Shown: positions 6,601 to 13,805 of the stretch, piece after piece | Layout: every line of letters starts with the position of its first letter | Numbering within the stretch: position 1 is the first letter of the stretch | From: a virus | Strand: one strand, 5' to 3' | Virus record (IMG/VR): IMGVR_UViG_3300006810_000402 | Location: 1 to 23,368 of that record | DNA length: 23,368 nucleotides | The notes under the pieces: model-generated | Told to the model about the DNA's origin: nothing | Seen by the model: the letters and a program-made list of their open reading frames with translations, nothing else | Databases searched by the model: none | Made by a program: the position numbers and the translations under genes

Positions 6601-8973
6601 TGCCCAGAGACCGTTGAGACCGAAGATGGAGCGGACTGAACAATTGAAGACGTAAGGCGAACTCGATCTCGTCGAGTTGATATCGGGGAGAGGAAGGATA
6701 GATCCGTCGGTGTCACGGATCCTGGTAGCACCGGGATAAGATATAGGAGCATTGTCTCTTCCGTCACCACCGTTTACTCTAAGTCCGGTCTGATTCTCCT
6801 CTAGGTCCCTATCCCTATTCGTTTTGCTATCGGCGATAGGTGCTACGATTGTTGTTTCGGCAGGAAGTGCTTCTAAGCCGTCAGCACCCCAGCCATCTAG
6901 GTCTTTAAATAACGTGTTGATCCTACCATAATACGGGGTTTCCGTGCCAGTTCCATTAATCTCTGCTTGTGACGCAAACGCTACTGACGTTACGGTATTG
7001 TGAGTACGAGGATACTGCGGGTTATCAGTGAAGGTTAGAAGAGATACGTACGTACCGCCTGTAACTTTTAGCATTGCAGTTCTTTCTGACTGCGGATCGT
7101 TTTTGACCGGAGTAAGTTCGGGAACATACATAGGGCGGAGACGAACTTTCCTCAGGTCGGTTCCGTCTACCGAAATACCCCGGGGGACGATAAGACCGCC
7201 GGTCTGCGGGTTTACTACGGACAAGTTATCGTAGTAGATTTTGTCGTTAATATTGAATCCGCCTCTTACATACTCCAGAGTGACGACCCAGTTGGAGTTG
7301 GAAGGGGAGATTTTCTCAATCCTGGCGATATTACCTACCCCGCCCGACTCGCTGTAAAGTACGCGGCCTAGGTTCAACGCTCTGGGAGGCTGATTACTAA
7401 CCGAGTCTCCTACGTCGACAGTAATATGGACTACTCTATCCCCTACCGATACGCTACCAACTTCGTACCCCGAGTCAGTCCTCTGTATGAGGCCGGTGTC
7501 ATCTGTAACCGCTAGGGGGGCTAAGGATCCAGGGGCATTATCAATGTAGTAGTCCCCGGGGGCTAGCTCGATCATGACTCTGTCGTAACGGTCATTGGCC
7601 TGACCACTACGCCGGGATTCCCTCACCGCTTCGATAAGGGCGCGTTCTAGAGTACGGAAAGGACGTCCTGCTTCAGAGCCAGCATTACCTATGGAGTCAT
7701 CACCGATGCTAGGGTCGACGAAGATGGTATTACGCGAAGTAGAAATCGCGCTCGCCGTCCCCTCTCTGTCACACCGGGGGGCGTTGGCGATGCTGATAAG
7801 ACCGCCTGTACCGTTAGCATACAGCGCGACGGTGTTGTCATATACCCGATAACATTTACCCAGAGTCGGATCGCTCTGGGAAGGTTCGAAGCTATATACT
7901 CCTGCACTGGGTTCGGGATATCTAGTGGGAAGAGCCGCTCCGTCCGGACACTCTACTGCAGTGCGATCACCGATGAATTCTCGGCCACCGCAGGATAGGA
8001 AGTTACCCAGGACCGGATTGCACTCGGTTCCTGGGGCTTCTTCGAATTTCCACTGCCCGGTAGCGGAATGGTAAAACAATTCTAAGTGGGCGTCACGGAT
8101 ATTAACGATCCAATCATCGCTGGAACTATTAAGCAGCTCAAGGGATACAGGGTTTTGGCGGATAATCAGAGGGAACCGGTCAAATGTACCGGAAATATCA
8201 ACCACCGCGATTCGATCGGAATCAGAAGGGAATTCTGGTAGAGTCAGGATGACACTACCGCTGCTGGTATCGATGATAACTCGGTCCCAAATATCGGCTG
8301 TATAATCAGCACTTTGTACCGCAGTGTTGGTGAGGTTTTGAGGATAAGTGTTGAGATTTCCTACAAACGTATTGGGCCGAAGATCGATATATCCCGTGCC
8401 GACAACTTCGTTTGTCTGAGGATCTGTGGCAAGACCGTCTCCGGTACTATTAAGGACTAGTTTCGCAAGAGGTATATGAGCTTTAGTTACACTGGGCAGA
8501 CTGTTGCCCATCGACACCGACAAGGGGTCGGATCCGTCATCGAGGACGTAGAGGTACGAGACGCTATCCGCACCGCCCAGGATCTGGACAGTTTGTCTAG
8601 GCCAGGAGACGGGATTTCCATCTCTGCCGACAAAACTACCAGCTTCAACGGTGACACCGATGCCGCCGGCACCTACGGGCCGGGTGCTAGGCGTTCCGGG
8701 AACTACGACGGATTCGGCTACGCTATCCCAACCTAAGACGATGCCGTCATGAGCGGATCGGCCCAGGGCGGATTCCTGATCTACCCGGGGATCGGCGATT
8801 TCCCAATCCTTGATGCCATCTCTCTGGCCAATCTCCCACCCCGCTTCATCTCCGGCCGTGGGGTCGGCATAGTAGTCTGTCCGACTATTGCCGGTAAACT
8901 TATCACCTTTCTGTACCTCATTGAGGTACTGGCTGCTAACAGCCTTTCCGTTCTGAAATACGATACGATCCAC
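3670..8973 (-). CDS. Giant tail fibre / tail collar protein (1767 aa)
   Basis: Likely a long virion fibre that binds the host surface. The start is the GTG at 8973, giving MDRIVFQNGKAVSSQYLNEV; no ATG lies between it and the in-frame TAG upstream. Residues about 1-150 look like a baseplate-attachment region. Residues 411-475 (IFVDPSIGDD, then GRPFRTLERAL and APGDYYID) have the look of a right-handed beta-helix, as in pectate-lyase-like fibres. Long beta-rich repeats of no clear period follow. Residues about 1553-1600 match a tail collar domain (PIGGIIMWSG, WALCNGQTIDGRTTPNL). The C-terminus has one HSH near 1657 and four closely spaced HxH pairs at about 1717-1745, like the iron-binding needles of T4 gp37, then WYALAYIMRV. 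A GTTGAAAGC motif lies 27 bp before the start. The distal third is visibly AT-richer. Confidence 0.85.
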   Translation of the reverse strand: MDRIVFQNGKAVSSQYLNEVQKGDKFTGNSRTDYYADPTAGDEAGWEIGQRDGIKDWEIADPRVDQESALGRSAHDGIVLGWDSVAESVVVPGTPSTRPVGAGGIGVTVEAGSFVGRDGNPVSWPRQTVQILGGADSVSYLYVLDDGSDPLSVSMGNSLPSVTKAHIPLAKLVLNSTGDGLATDPQTNEVVGTGYIDLRPNTFVGNLNTYPQNLTNTAVQSADYTADIWDRVIIDTSSGSVILTLPEFPSDSDRIAVVDISGTFDRFPLIIRQNPVSLELLNSSSDDWIVNIRDAHLELFYHSATGQWKFEEAPGTECNPVLGNFLSCGGREFIGDRTAVECPDGAALPTRYPEPSAGVYSFEPSQSDPTLGKCYRVYDNTVALYANGTGGLISIANAPRCDREGTASAISTSRNTIFVDPSIGDDSIGNAGSEAGRPFRTLERALIEAVRESRRSGQANDRYDRVMIELAPGDYYIDNAPGSLAPLAVTDDTGLIQRTDSGYEVGSVSVGDRVVHITVDVGDSVSNQPPRALNLGRVLYSESGGVGNIARIEKISPSNSNWVVTLEYVRGGFNINDKIYYDNLSVVNPQTGGLIVPRGISVDGTDLRKVRLRPMYVPELTPVKNDPQSERTAMLKVTGGTYVSLLTFTDNPQYPRTHNTVTSVAFASQAEINGTGTETPYYGRINTLFKDLDGWGADGLEALPAETTIVAPIADSKTNRDRDLEENQTGLRVNGGDGRDNAPISYPGATRIRDTDGSILPLPDINSTRSSSPYVFNCSVRSIFGLNGLWAEGSRVAGFKSMVTANFTQVSLQTDPNCFTPTTYFEDPPTNKSSGTGKQYKTSTNDPFKYRHFGTRGSNDATIQIVSVFVIGNSDHFVSESGADLSITNSCSDFGDISLRGIGYKAEAFSQDEGIPDAGYPGTKALQIIPPLPLSYSTLSDGSRPTLSDIEINTGCVIRYTETLEYIVNTYSGQPQTPNIRLYIQNSNTATPYTFNFPPSASDIAFGQYSYTKKLETGVYVHAGGQVRENRRRLYVTGFDEVGNSILYSGDIQIPNESSPGFAELDDRSKIFVWDDVLNLWYVNLSTTDITEENPEVIDSATGLPRPGTGDIDNDGYLLKKFYYAFRFKLRPGVGGTSEVFSTLDFIFDRSAVKIIRATDNRTDDQRVYKLVLDGYNKEKGIRRPQPYYIMEKQVGTAGFPLNAGNTLGKDPLTITQVKTFDDQVRPGSTDIRFPGKFVTYLTLGSAARGVFSGDIFPRKDADEPELTEDPSESITREALVNFKERPGVFFSDSLAPSVTPIELKTTSSATTQGIRVSLRRPSVIRASGHTWEWTGYLNYDTAFPTFQGDPLEQDFALGKIIVEEDGGRVYATGMNEEGSYYIGTTVFDLRSGEQFAIPLKADSEPGNVTNQVLNNVIINTTLLMQDNSSFVMGRGTTIFFSNDTQFKSLTTGDIVASNSPPEVYASREKAGLVQLADSSVIRGALGRGSAGVSDKVAVTAQDLAEELNIRFENAFAQGTGIVVTQQLINPPDGDPADPDDDILQYTLSVDPTYGGFTPIGGIIMWSGLITEIPQNWALCNGQTIDGRTTPNLINRFIKGLSSDSDPKTGGPTIDAITDSISSEIGATTSGGNVSSSTNQVSLTTQGHALTIRQTPRHSHAAIPNTAARITINGGSDGPVYQNIVQFSGNGFTGAGGDCVRGGTCDSGGLNSLNGESHSHSIGSHSHTFSVPSHTHNFNIPGHSHTITQANVIEPSWYALAYIMRVS

Positions 8974-9000
8974 AGTCGAACAATAAATACTTTCTAACTA

Positions 9001-9009
9001 GCTTTCAAC
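9001..9009 (-). promoter_or_regulatory. GTTGAAAGC motif, copy 2 (upstream of the tail fibre gene)
   Basis: On the minus strand GTTGAAAGC follows the TGA of the 175-aa gene with no gap, and lies 27 bp before the GTG of the tail fibre gene. The bases after it are TAGTTAGAAAG, similar to the TTAGTAG and AGAGTAGG seen after other copies. It may give the fibre gene its own transcript start. Confidence 0.5.
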
Positions 9010-9537
9010 TCATTTCGCCCATAGTAGTCTTGCTCTCCAGGCAGGAGAAGGACCGAAGCAGCTAAGTTCGATCATGGCTACGGAACCGGACTTTGCGTAG
9101 AAATCGAGAGGAGACGGGTACTGCTGGCTATTTAGACCGCCCCAAGTCTCTTGACTAGCTGACCAGAAGGAAGGGTCGCCCCAATCGACGTCGTAGTCGA
9201 AGTAGGTTGTCAAAGTCTCTAAGGGGTTGCCAACAAAGCGGAGAAGAATGCGTAGTTCTCTGTAAAACCCCGGCGGGACGTTATTCGGATCGGGGACGGG
9301 GATAGGCATGTTATCCGGATTGGTAACATCGAGGTCGAGGTAGTTCCCGGAGAATAAGTTACCATTAATCGGCTTATTAATACACGATCCACCTAGCTCG
9401 ATTGGATTGCCGGAGACATTGCCTATCCACAACCTGCCATCGGAAGAATTGGCGATGAGTTCGGACTCCTCAGCATCTCCGATGAACGGCTCTTCTCCTG
9501 GCAACGGTGTACTTAAAATCTGTACGGTAGCTTCCAT
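9010..9537 (-). CDS. Hypothetical small virion-type protein next to the tail fibre
   Basis: The 175-residue product is probably a structural protein associated with the tail fibre, judging from position and composition. Residues 25-50 contain ELIANSSDGRLWIGNVSGN, which resembles the short GRL-W/Y-I beta-hairpin repeats common in phage fibre proteins. The rest is beta-rich with many aromatic residues and few charged helices, such as FYRELRILLRFVGNPLE and DYDVDWGDPSFW. No enzyme motif, signal peptide or membrane segment is seen. It is the first gene of the leftward transcript, starting 27 bp from one half of the 18-bp palindrome, and is followed by the fibre gene. A role as adapter between baseplate and fibre is possible but unproven. 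Confidence 0.65.
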   Translation of the reverse strand: MEATVQILSTPLPGEEPFIGDAEESELIANSSDGRLWIGNVSGNPIELGGSCINKPINGNLFSGNYLDLDVTNPDNMPIPVPDPNNVPPGFYRELRILLRFVGNPLETLTTYFDYDVDWGDPSFWSASQETWGGLNSQQYPSPLDFYAKSGSVAMIELSCFGPSPAWRARLLWAK

Positions 9538-9564
9538 AGCTTACTTAATTCACATTCCTACTCT

Positions 9565-9582
9565 GCTTTCAACGTTGAAAGC
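9565..9582. promoter_or_regulatory. Perfect 18-bp palindrome carrying GTTGAAAGC copies 3 and 4 in the divergent region
   Basis: GCTTTCAACGTTGAAAGC is a perfect inverted repeat in the 68-bp gap between the leftward 175-aa gene and the rightward 336-aa gene. Each half, read outward, is the same 9-mer found at 1087 and 9001. It lies 27 bp from the leftward ATG (9537) and 23 bp from the rightward GTG (9606). A back-to-back promoter pair or an operator for a dimeric regulator would both fit. No convincing sigma70 -10 box is seen nearby on either strand. Confidence 0.6.
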
Positions 9583-9605
9583 ATGGTAGTGGGATAAGTA
9601 TCGCT

Positions 9606-10616
9606 GTGGCAACCTATTTAACAGATTCCTGGTCTACAATATCTAATCTCGCCGCAGTGGCATATGGTTTTGCAGACAGGTATCCTGAAGTAGCAAATCA
9701 GGTGAGATCGAAGAGTCCGATTAGGGTTCTTGGCGCTGCAGCACCGTCTGAGATTGTAAAAAACGGCATAGAACTTTCCGATCTCATATCGACTCTTACT
9801 CAGGAGTATAATGAAGGAGGAGAATTCTCCCGATACGTCGATAGTCAGTACAAGTCTGTGAGCGATATAGCCAATGACCTTTACGAATCTGTCTCTCAAT
9901 CTTATAACGAATCTTCAAGCTACGAGTATTCATTAACCGATGCAATGGACTATGTCGGTATACCCTTAGACAGCCAGAGAGTAAAGACTAGTCTCGAGTC
10001 TTTAAACCCTGACCTCAATCTTTTTTCCCGCCTCGCCTCGTCTATGGCGCACAATAAGCTGGATAAGTTGCCAGAGGGCAGTCGAATACAGCTTGATGAC
10101 AGCATCGATATGGCCGCTGACTACCGAGGGATATCTTTCGACACGGGATATCTAACACCCGATCAGTACTTTTCTAACATAGCCTACCCCGGCCTCAGTA
10201 ATACTTCTATCGATATACCGCAGACACTAGCAAAGTCGGTTCAGGACGGATATGTAGGATATTCTACTACCGAGCCTTTAGAATCACTAAGTAGGCCGGA
10301 CATCGTAGATACAATCTCCCCCTCCGATATCTCCGATCTAAGTAAAGTCTACCGCCCCCTCTCCGGCCTGGGCACCATCAACACACTGAAAGACTTGAGC
10401 GGTTTCGGAGCCCTTAGCGAAGCGGATCAGGCTATGTACAATGTGAACATTTCAGAACTAGTGGTCGATATCAACGGATATACCATCTACGATCCGGCTA
10501 CCGATTCTAACGGTGATTTTATCGATACCAGTTTAGTGCCCGACTATGAATCTGACAACGCTGATACCGGGCTACCTTATTCTTCTCGGACTAGATCGAC
10601 AACTTTTGAGAGTTAA
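9606..10616 (+). CDS. Hypothetical protein, first gene of the baseplate operon
   Basis: A 336-residue protein that I do not recognise. It begins with GTG (MATYLTDSWSTISNLAAV) 23 bp after the palindrome; the preceding ATG at 9583 reaches a stop after four codons. The protein is acidic and Ser-, Tyr- and Asp-rich, with a helical first half (LSDLISTLTQEYNEGGEF, SVSDIANDLYESVSQSYN) and a more extended second half ending in a Ser/Thr-rich tail. No signal peptide, membrane segment or enzyme motif is visible. Its stop lies 2 bp before the baseplate J-like gene, so it is the first gene of the baseplate-terminase operon and may be a baseplate or tail assembly protein. This role is inferred from position only. 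Confidence 0.7.
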   Translation: MATYLTDSWSTISNLAAVAYGFADRYPEVANQVRSKSPIRVLGAAAPSEIVKNGIELSDLISTLTQEYNEGGEFSRYVDSQYKSVSDIANDLYESVSQSYNESSSYEYSLTDAMDYVGIPLDSQRVKTSLESLNPDLNLFSRLASSMAHNKLDKLPEGSRIQLDDSIDMAADYRGISFDTGYLTPDQYFSNIAYPGLSNTSIDIPQTLAKSVQDGYVGYSTTEPLESLSRPDIVDTISPSDISDLSKVYRPLSGLGTINTLKDLSGFGALSEADQAMYNVNISELVVDINGYTIYDPATDSNGDFIDTSLVPDYESDNADTGLPYSSRTRSTTFES

Positions 10617-10618
10617 AT

Positions 10619-11911
10619 ATGGCAACTGAAATCTACGGACCACTATTACCGCTTCAGATAGACAGTCGTAACACCAACGATATTGTCAGGGCTATACAGA
10701 CTCGGATGTTTGTAGAGTCGGGCGGTCAGTTGACCGATTTTACTCCGGCTTCACCTCTGGCCGCTATTAGCGAGGGGCAAGGATTCGCTCAGGCAGAACT
10801 GCTCTACTATCTTAACTCTATGCCCGAGGCAGTTAGTATTCAATGGCTGAGGAATTTTGGCATTCAGAGGCGAATCGGTTCCCGTGCCCTGGTAGATATC
10901 ACTCTGTTCCGTGTTCCCGGCTACAGTAGGCCTGTCACCATACCTCCGGGGACGAAAGTCTATGCCGATGGCGGCCAAGTCTATACCCTCCTCGACCAGG
11001 TTAGGATGACCGAAGACTCTGCCGTAGTTACCGCTCAGTCCGAGAAATGGGGCGAAGTATATAACGTGCCCTCAGGTTCTATCAATCGGATAGAAAGGAA
11101 TTTCCTCGGCCTCGACTCTATCACTAATAATTCTCCTGCCACAGGAGGCCAAGACCTGGAGACTGTGGATGAGATGAAGACCAGGGCTTTTCAGCTCATG
11201 GGCAGGAGAAATCTCACCTCACGTAGTGATCTGGAGCAAGAAGTAGCTCTGGTAGCTCCTGAGGCAGAAATTATCAAAGTAATGACCTATGAGGAGAGGT
11301 TTGGCAACGACTCTAGAGGAGTATTTATCATAGCGGGTGGCGAGGATGGCAGCGAATTGTCAACACCCACGCAATCCCTCCTGCTCACCTCTTTGAGAGG
11401 TCGCGTACCTCTCGATGTGAATGTCTACCTGTCTTCTCCGTCTATATTGCCAGTAGAATCTGTCATAAGTGTTTCTTGGAATCCCCAAGAGACTACTACT
11501 TTTACCGACACCTTGGCTAGTCAGATTCAATCTCTGTTAGTAGATTACATCAGTCCGGCACAGATCGGTTTAGGTAACAACCTTTCCGCATCAGCGGTGC
11601 TAAGGGAGATCCTTGATCTAGATTTTGTACAAGACGTCAGGACTTTAGATATAAAAGAAATGCTGTTAGACCCCACTATAATCGGTGCTACTGATGGGAT
11701 TTGTGGAAGATTCCTAGGCACCGAGTCTGCTGACGGCACGGTGTGTACCTATTCATATGGGCGGGCTGTATCCAAAACATCCACCGACCCACTTGTAGTG
11801 GCTAACTCTACCTCGGGATTTAGGCTTTACCGGTCGATAGTTTCTCTGGTCTCAGTAATCGACTATAGCGTATTAACTTACACCTACGATAATTTGTACG
11901 ATGTTGTCTAA
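10619..11911 (+). CDS. Baseplate J / gp6-like wedge protein
   Basis: A 430-residue baseplate wedge subunit, part of the contractile tail baseplate. The N-terminal region has the Baseplate_J layout: TDFTPASPLAAISEGQGFAQ near residue 40, the repeated-strand segment YSRPVTIPPGTKVYADGGQVYT at about 101-122 with the typical Ile-Pro-x-Gly-Thr, then GEVYNVPSGSINRI near 148. The helical part TGGQDLETVDEMKTRAFQLM at about 175-194, followed by SRSDLEQEVALV, is the family signature. The C-terminal part (TDTLASQIQSLLVDYISP) is also usual. The final 80 residues hold a Cys pair (ICGRFLGTESADGTVC) that seems an addition. The start lies 2 bp after the preceding stop and the stop overlaps the next start by 11 bp. 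Confidence 0.85.
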   Translation: MATEIYGPLLPLQIDSRNTNDIVRAIQTRMFVESGGQLTDFTPASPLAAISEGQGFAQAELLYYLNSMPEAVSIQWLRNFGIQRRIGSRALVDITLFRVPGYSRPVTIPPGTKVYADGGQVYTLLDQVRMTEDSAVVTAQSEKWGEVYNVPSGSINRIERNFLGLDSITNNSPATGGQDLETVDEMKTRAFQLMGRRNLTSRSDLEQEVALVAPEAEIIKVMTYEERFGNDSRGVFIIAGGEDGSELSTPTQSLLLTSLRGRVPLDVNVYLSSPSILPVESVISVSWNPQETTTFTDTLASQIQSLLVDYISPAQIGLGNNLSASAVLREILDLDFVQDVRTLDIKEMLLDPTIIGATDGICGRFLGTESADGTVCTYSYGRAVSKTSTDPLVVANSTSGFRLYRSIVSLVSVIDYSVLTYTYDNLYDVV

Positions 11912-13805
11912 TAGCGTTTGGGATAGGGAGAAAGGGAAGAAGTATAGGTCACCGGCTTTCAGTGTAGGGTCGGGAAAAGTTACCTATGAATTTAGGAATC
12001 GCCGATCAAGTAAGATCTTCCAAAACAAGATAGGTAATATCAACTTTCTCTCCACCCCTATAGTAGAAACCAGAAACGACGTTATCGACTCGGCTTATGG
12101 CGAGAAGGGTGTAGACGGATATAGGTATAAATCTGTATCTCATAGTCATATTCTACCGACTCTGCTCGATAGCAACTCGACAGTCCTTGGTCATGGATTT
12201 CCGGTAAAAGGAGGATACGAGAACTGCACGATGATAGGGACGACTTGTTCCGAAGGAACAGATGTCAAGTGTGAAGTTGGGAAATGCCGCATAGGCACCC
12301 TGAGCAGGATTAGTGAGGAGAAGTGGAGATACGACTCTCTGACAGTGTCCGGCTTATACTACTTCGTATTTGGCAGGGAATCCGTAGAGCTTCAGAGTAT
12401 TACGAAGGGAATTTACAAACTCCCCGCTGGAGCGGGGGAGATTAATGTGGATAGAGTGGCTAGCATATCCTCTACTGTATATCTGCCGCCAAACACCTAC
12501 ACCTCAGAGTCTTTTATACGCCGAGCCATACTCCGGTCGTATGGAAATCTAGAAGTTCGCGCTATTACCGATAGTGTGGATGACTTTATCCGATCGATTA
12601 TAGGACAAAATTTCCTAGAAGTTAGAGTTGAACCGGAGATTAAAGACAGACTGCTGGGTTACTTGAAAGGCGAAGTAGACCCTGTGTGGTATGAATTTAT
12701 CGAGAAAGAAATCAATGCGGTGTGGCTTGATAGGTTTTTGATTAACAACAGAGAATTCTTGATATCCTGCTATAACTCCCTCTCCACACTGTACTCTTGC
12801 TGCGTACAAATAGCTAGGAGCAGAATGAGGCATGCCAGGGTATCGGAAGATGCCGATATCTCACGTCCCGTGTATAATAGGCTCCCTGGAGTCGAAGGAG
12901 CGTATAACAGGGAAGGTGAAGATACGGTGGCTAAGTGGCTAACTTCTGGTACCGATGATCTACTCTCCGGGTCAAAACTAAGTATCGATAGGTTTTATCG
13001 AAATACTCTTAATCCGGATACTTGTTATCCCTTGAACCTGGACTGGTTAGCTCAGCATTTCGGGTTTATTGGTGGGCTGTGGAATATAGAATGGCCTAGT
13101 GGGGTGAAAAGAAAGATATTAAAAAATGCCCATGTAAACATGCTAGAGGAAGACTCTCTATGGACTAAAGATCCTGATACTGACACCCTCAGGTTGATAG
13201 ATAAATCTTTCATCGAGCAGCTTAGTGTGGATCAGAGTACTGGAGAAGTTACCACGGCCTACAGATACATCTCCAAGGGGTATGATTCGGACACAGAGCT
13301 GACTTCGCTGTCGCAGTTTAATTCGCTAAAGGTCGATGTTTCCCAATGGCCCGGACTATTGCCGTCTCGGGGTAGCCTGATATCCCTCCTGTTCATGTTC
13401 TGGGTACTTAATATCAAAGCCCCTAGTCCGGAAGAGATGGTATACCACATCGACGATGGTACTTTCAGCGTCAAAAGCGGCCTGAGGGCTAATGAGTCCA
13501 CCGCTCCAGTGAATTTACCTTACACCACTGATGTTCTTAGAGTGGGCGATAACTCTGACTCCGAGGTTAATAATTTCCCCAACCAGCTTATAGCTGACAT
13601 ATCAACATCTCAAGACGAAAAATCAGCTAACACTGTTGTTATTCGTATGCCTTTTTACTATAATAGAAATGGACGTACGTGGGACGCCACTGTTAGCGTT
13701 CTAGAGAATTACGTACCATGTACTTCTATAAAACGCGTCCAGTACGCCTACTCGGCAGCAGATCTTTTAGTAGCTGACGACATATTTTTTGAACCAAATG
13801 GTTGA
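11901..13805 (+). CDS. Baseplate wedge protein with tail-protein-I (gp7-like) region
   Basis: A 634-residue protein encoded directly after the J-like wedge protein, in the position of gp7/tail protein I in contractile tails. Residues about 375-412 fit the phage tail protein I pattern: CYPLNLDWLAQHFGFIGGL, then WPSGVKRKILKNA, where a Leu-x-x-Leu-Ala-x-x-Phe-Gly block is followed by a Trp-x-x-x-x-Lys-Arg helix. Around residues 107-128 there is a Cys cluster (CTMIGTTCSEGTDVKCEVGKC) with four cysteines, perhaps a small disulphide or metal-bound knob. The rest is not recognised. The ATG overlaps the upstream gene by 11 bp and the stop overlaps the next gene's ATG by 8 bp (ATGGTTGA), so coupling is likely. 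Confidence 0.72.
   Translation: MLSNSVWDREKGKKYRSPAFSVGSGKVTYEFRNRRSSKIFQNKIGNINFLSTPIVETRNDVIDSAYGEKGVDGYRYKSVSHSHILPTLLDSNSTVLGHGFPVKGGYENCTMIGTTCSEGTDVKCEVGKCRIGTLSRISEEKWRYDSLTVSGLYYFVFGRESVELQSITKGIYKLPAGAGEINVDRVASISSTVYLPPNTYTSESFIRRAILRSYGNLEVRAITDSVDDFIRSIIGQNFLEVRVEPEIKDRLLGYLKGEVDPVWYEFIEKEINAVWLDRFLINNREFLISCYNSLSTLYSCCVQIARSRMRHARVSEDADISRPVYNRLPGVEGAYNREGEDTVAKWLTSGTDDLLSGSKLSIDRFYRNTLNPDTCYPLNLDWLAQHFGFIGGLWNIEWPSGVKRKILKNAHVNMLEEDSLWTKDPDTDTLRLIDKSFIEQLSVDQSTGEVTTAYRYISKGYDSDTELTSLSQFNSLKVDVSQWPGLLPSRGSLISLLFMFWVLNIKAPSPEEMVYHIDDGTFSVKSGLRANESTAPVNLPYTTDVLRVGDNSDSEVNNFPNQLIADISTSQDEKSANTVVIRMPFYYNRNGRTWDATVSVLENYVPCTSIKRVQYAYSAADLLVADDIFFEPNG

Noticed and set aside
9565-9582. 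The 18-bp palindrome as a phage attachment or resolution site
   Set aside because: No integrase or resolvase is seen in the window, and single arms of the same sequence occur before other genes, which fits regulation better.
12615-12833. Cysteine- and proline-containing minus-strand frames inside the baseplate operon
   Set aside because: They are short, antisense to well supported baseplate genes, and without start signals or motifs.
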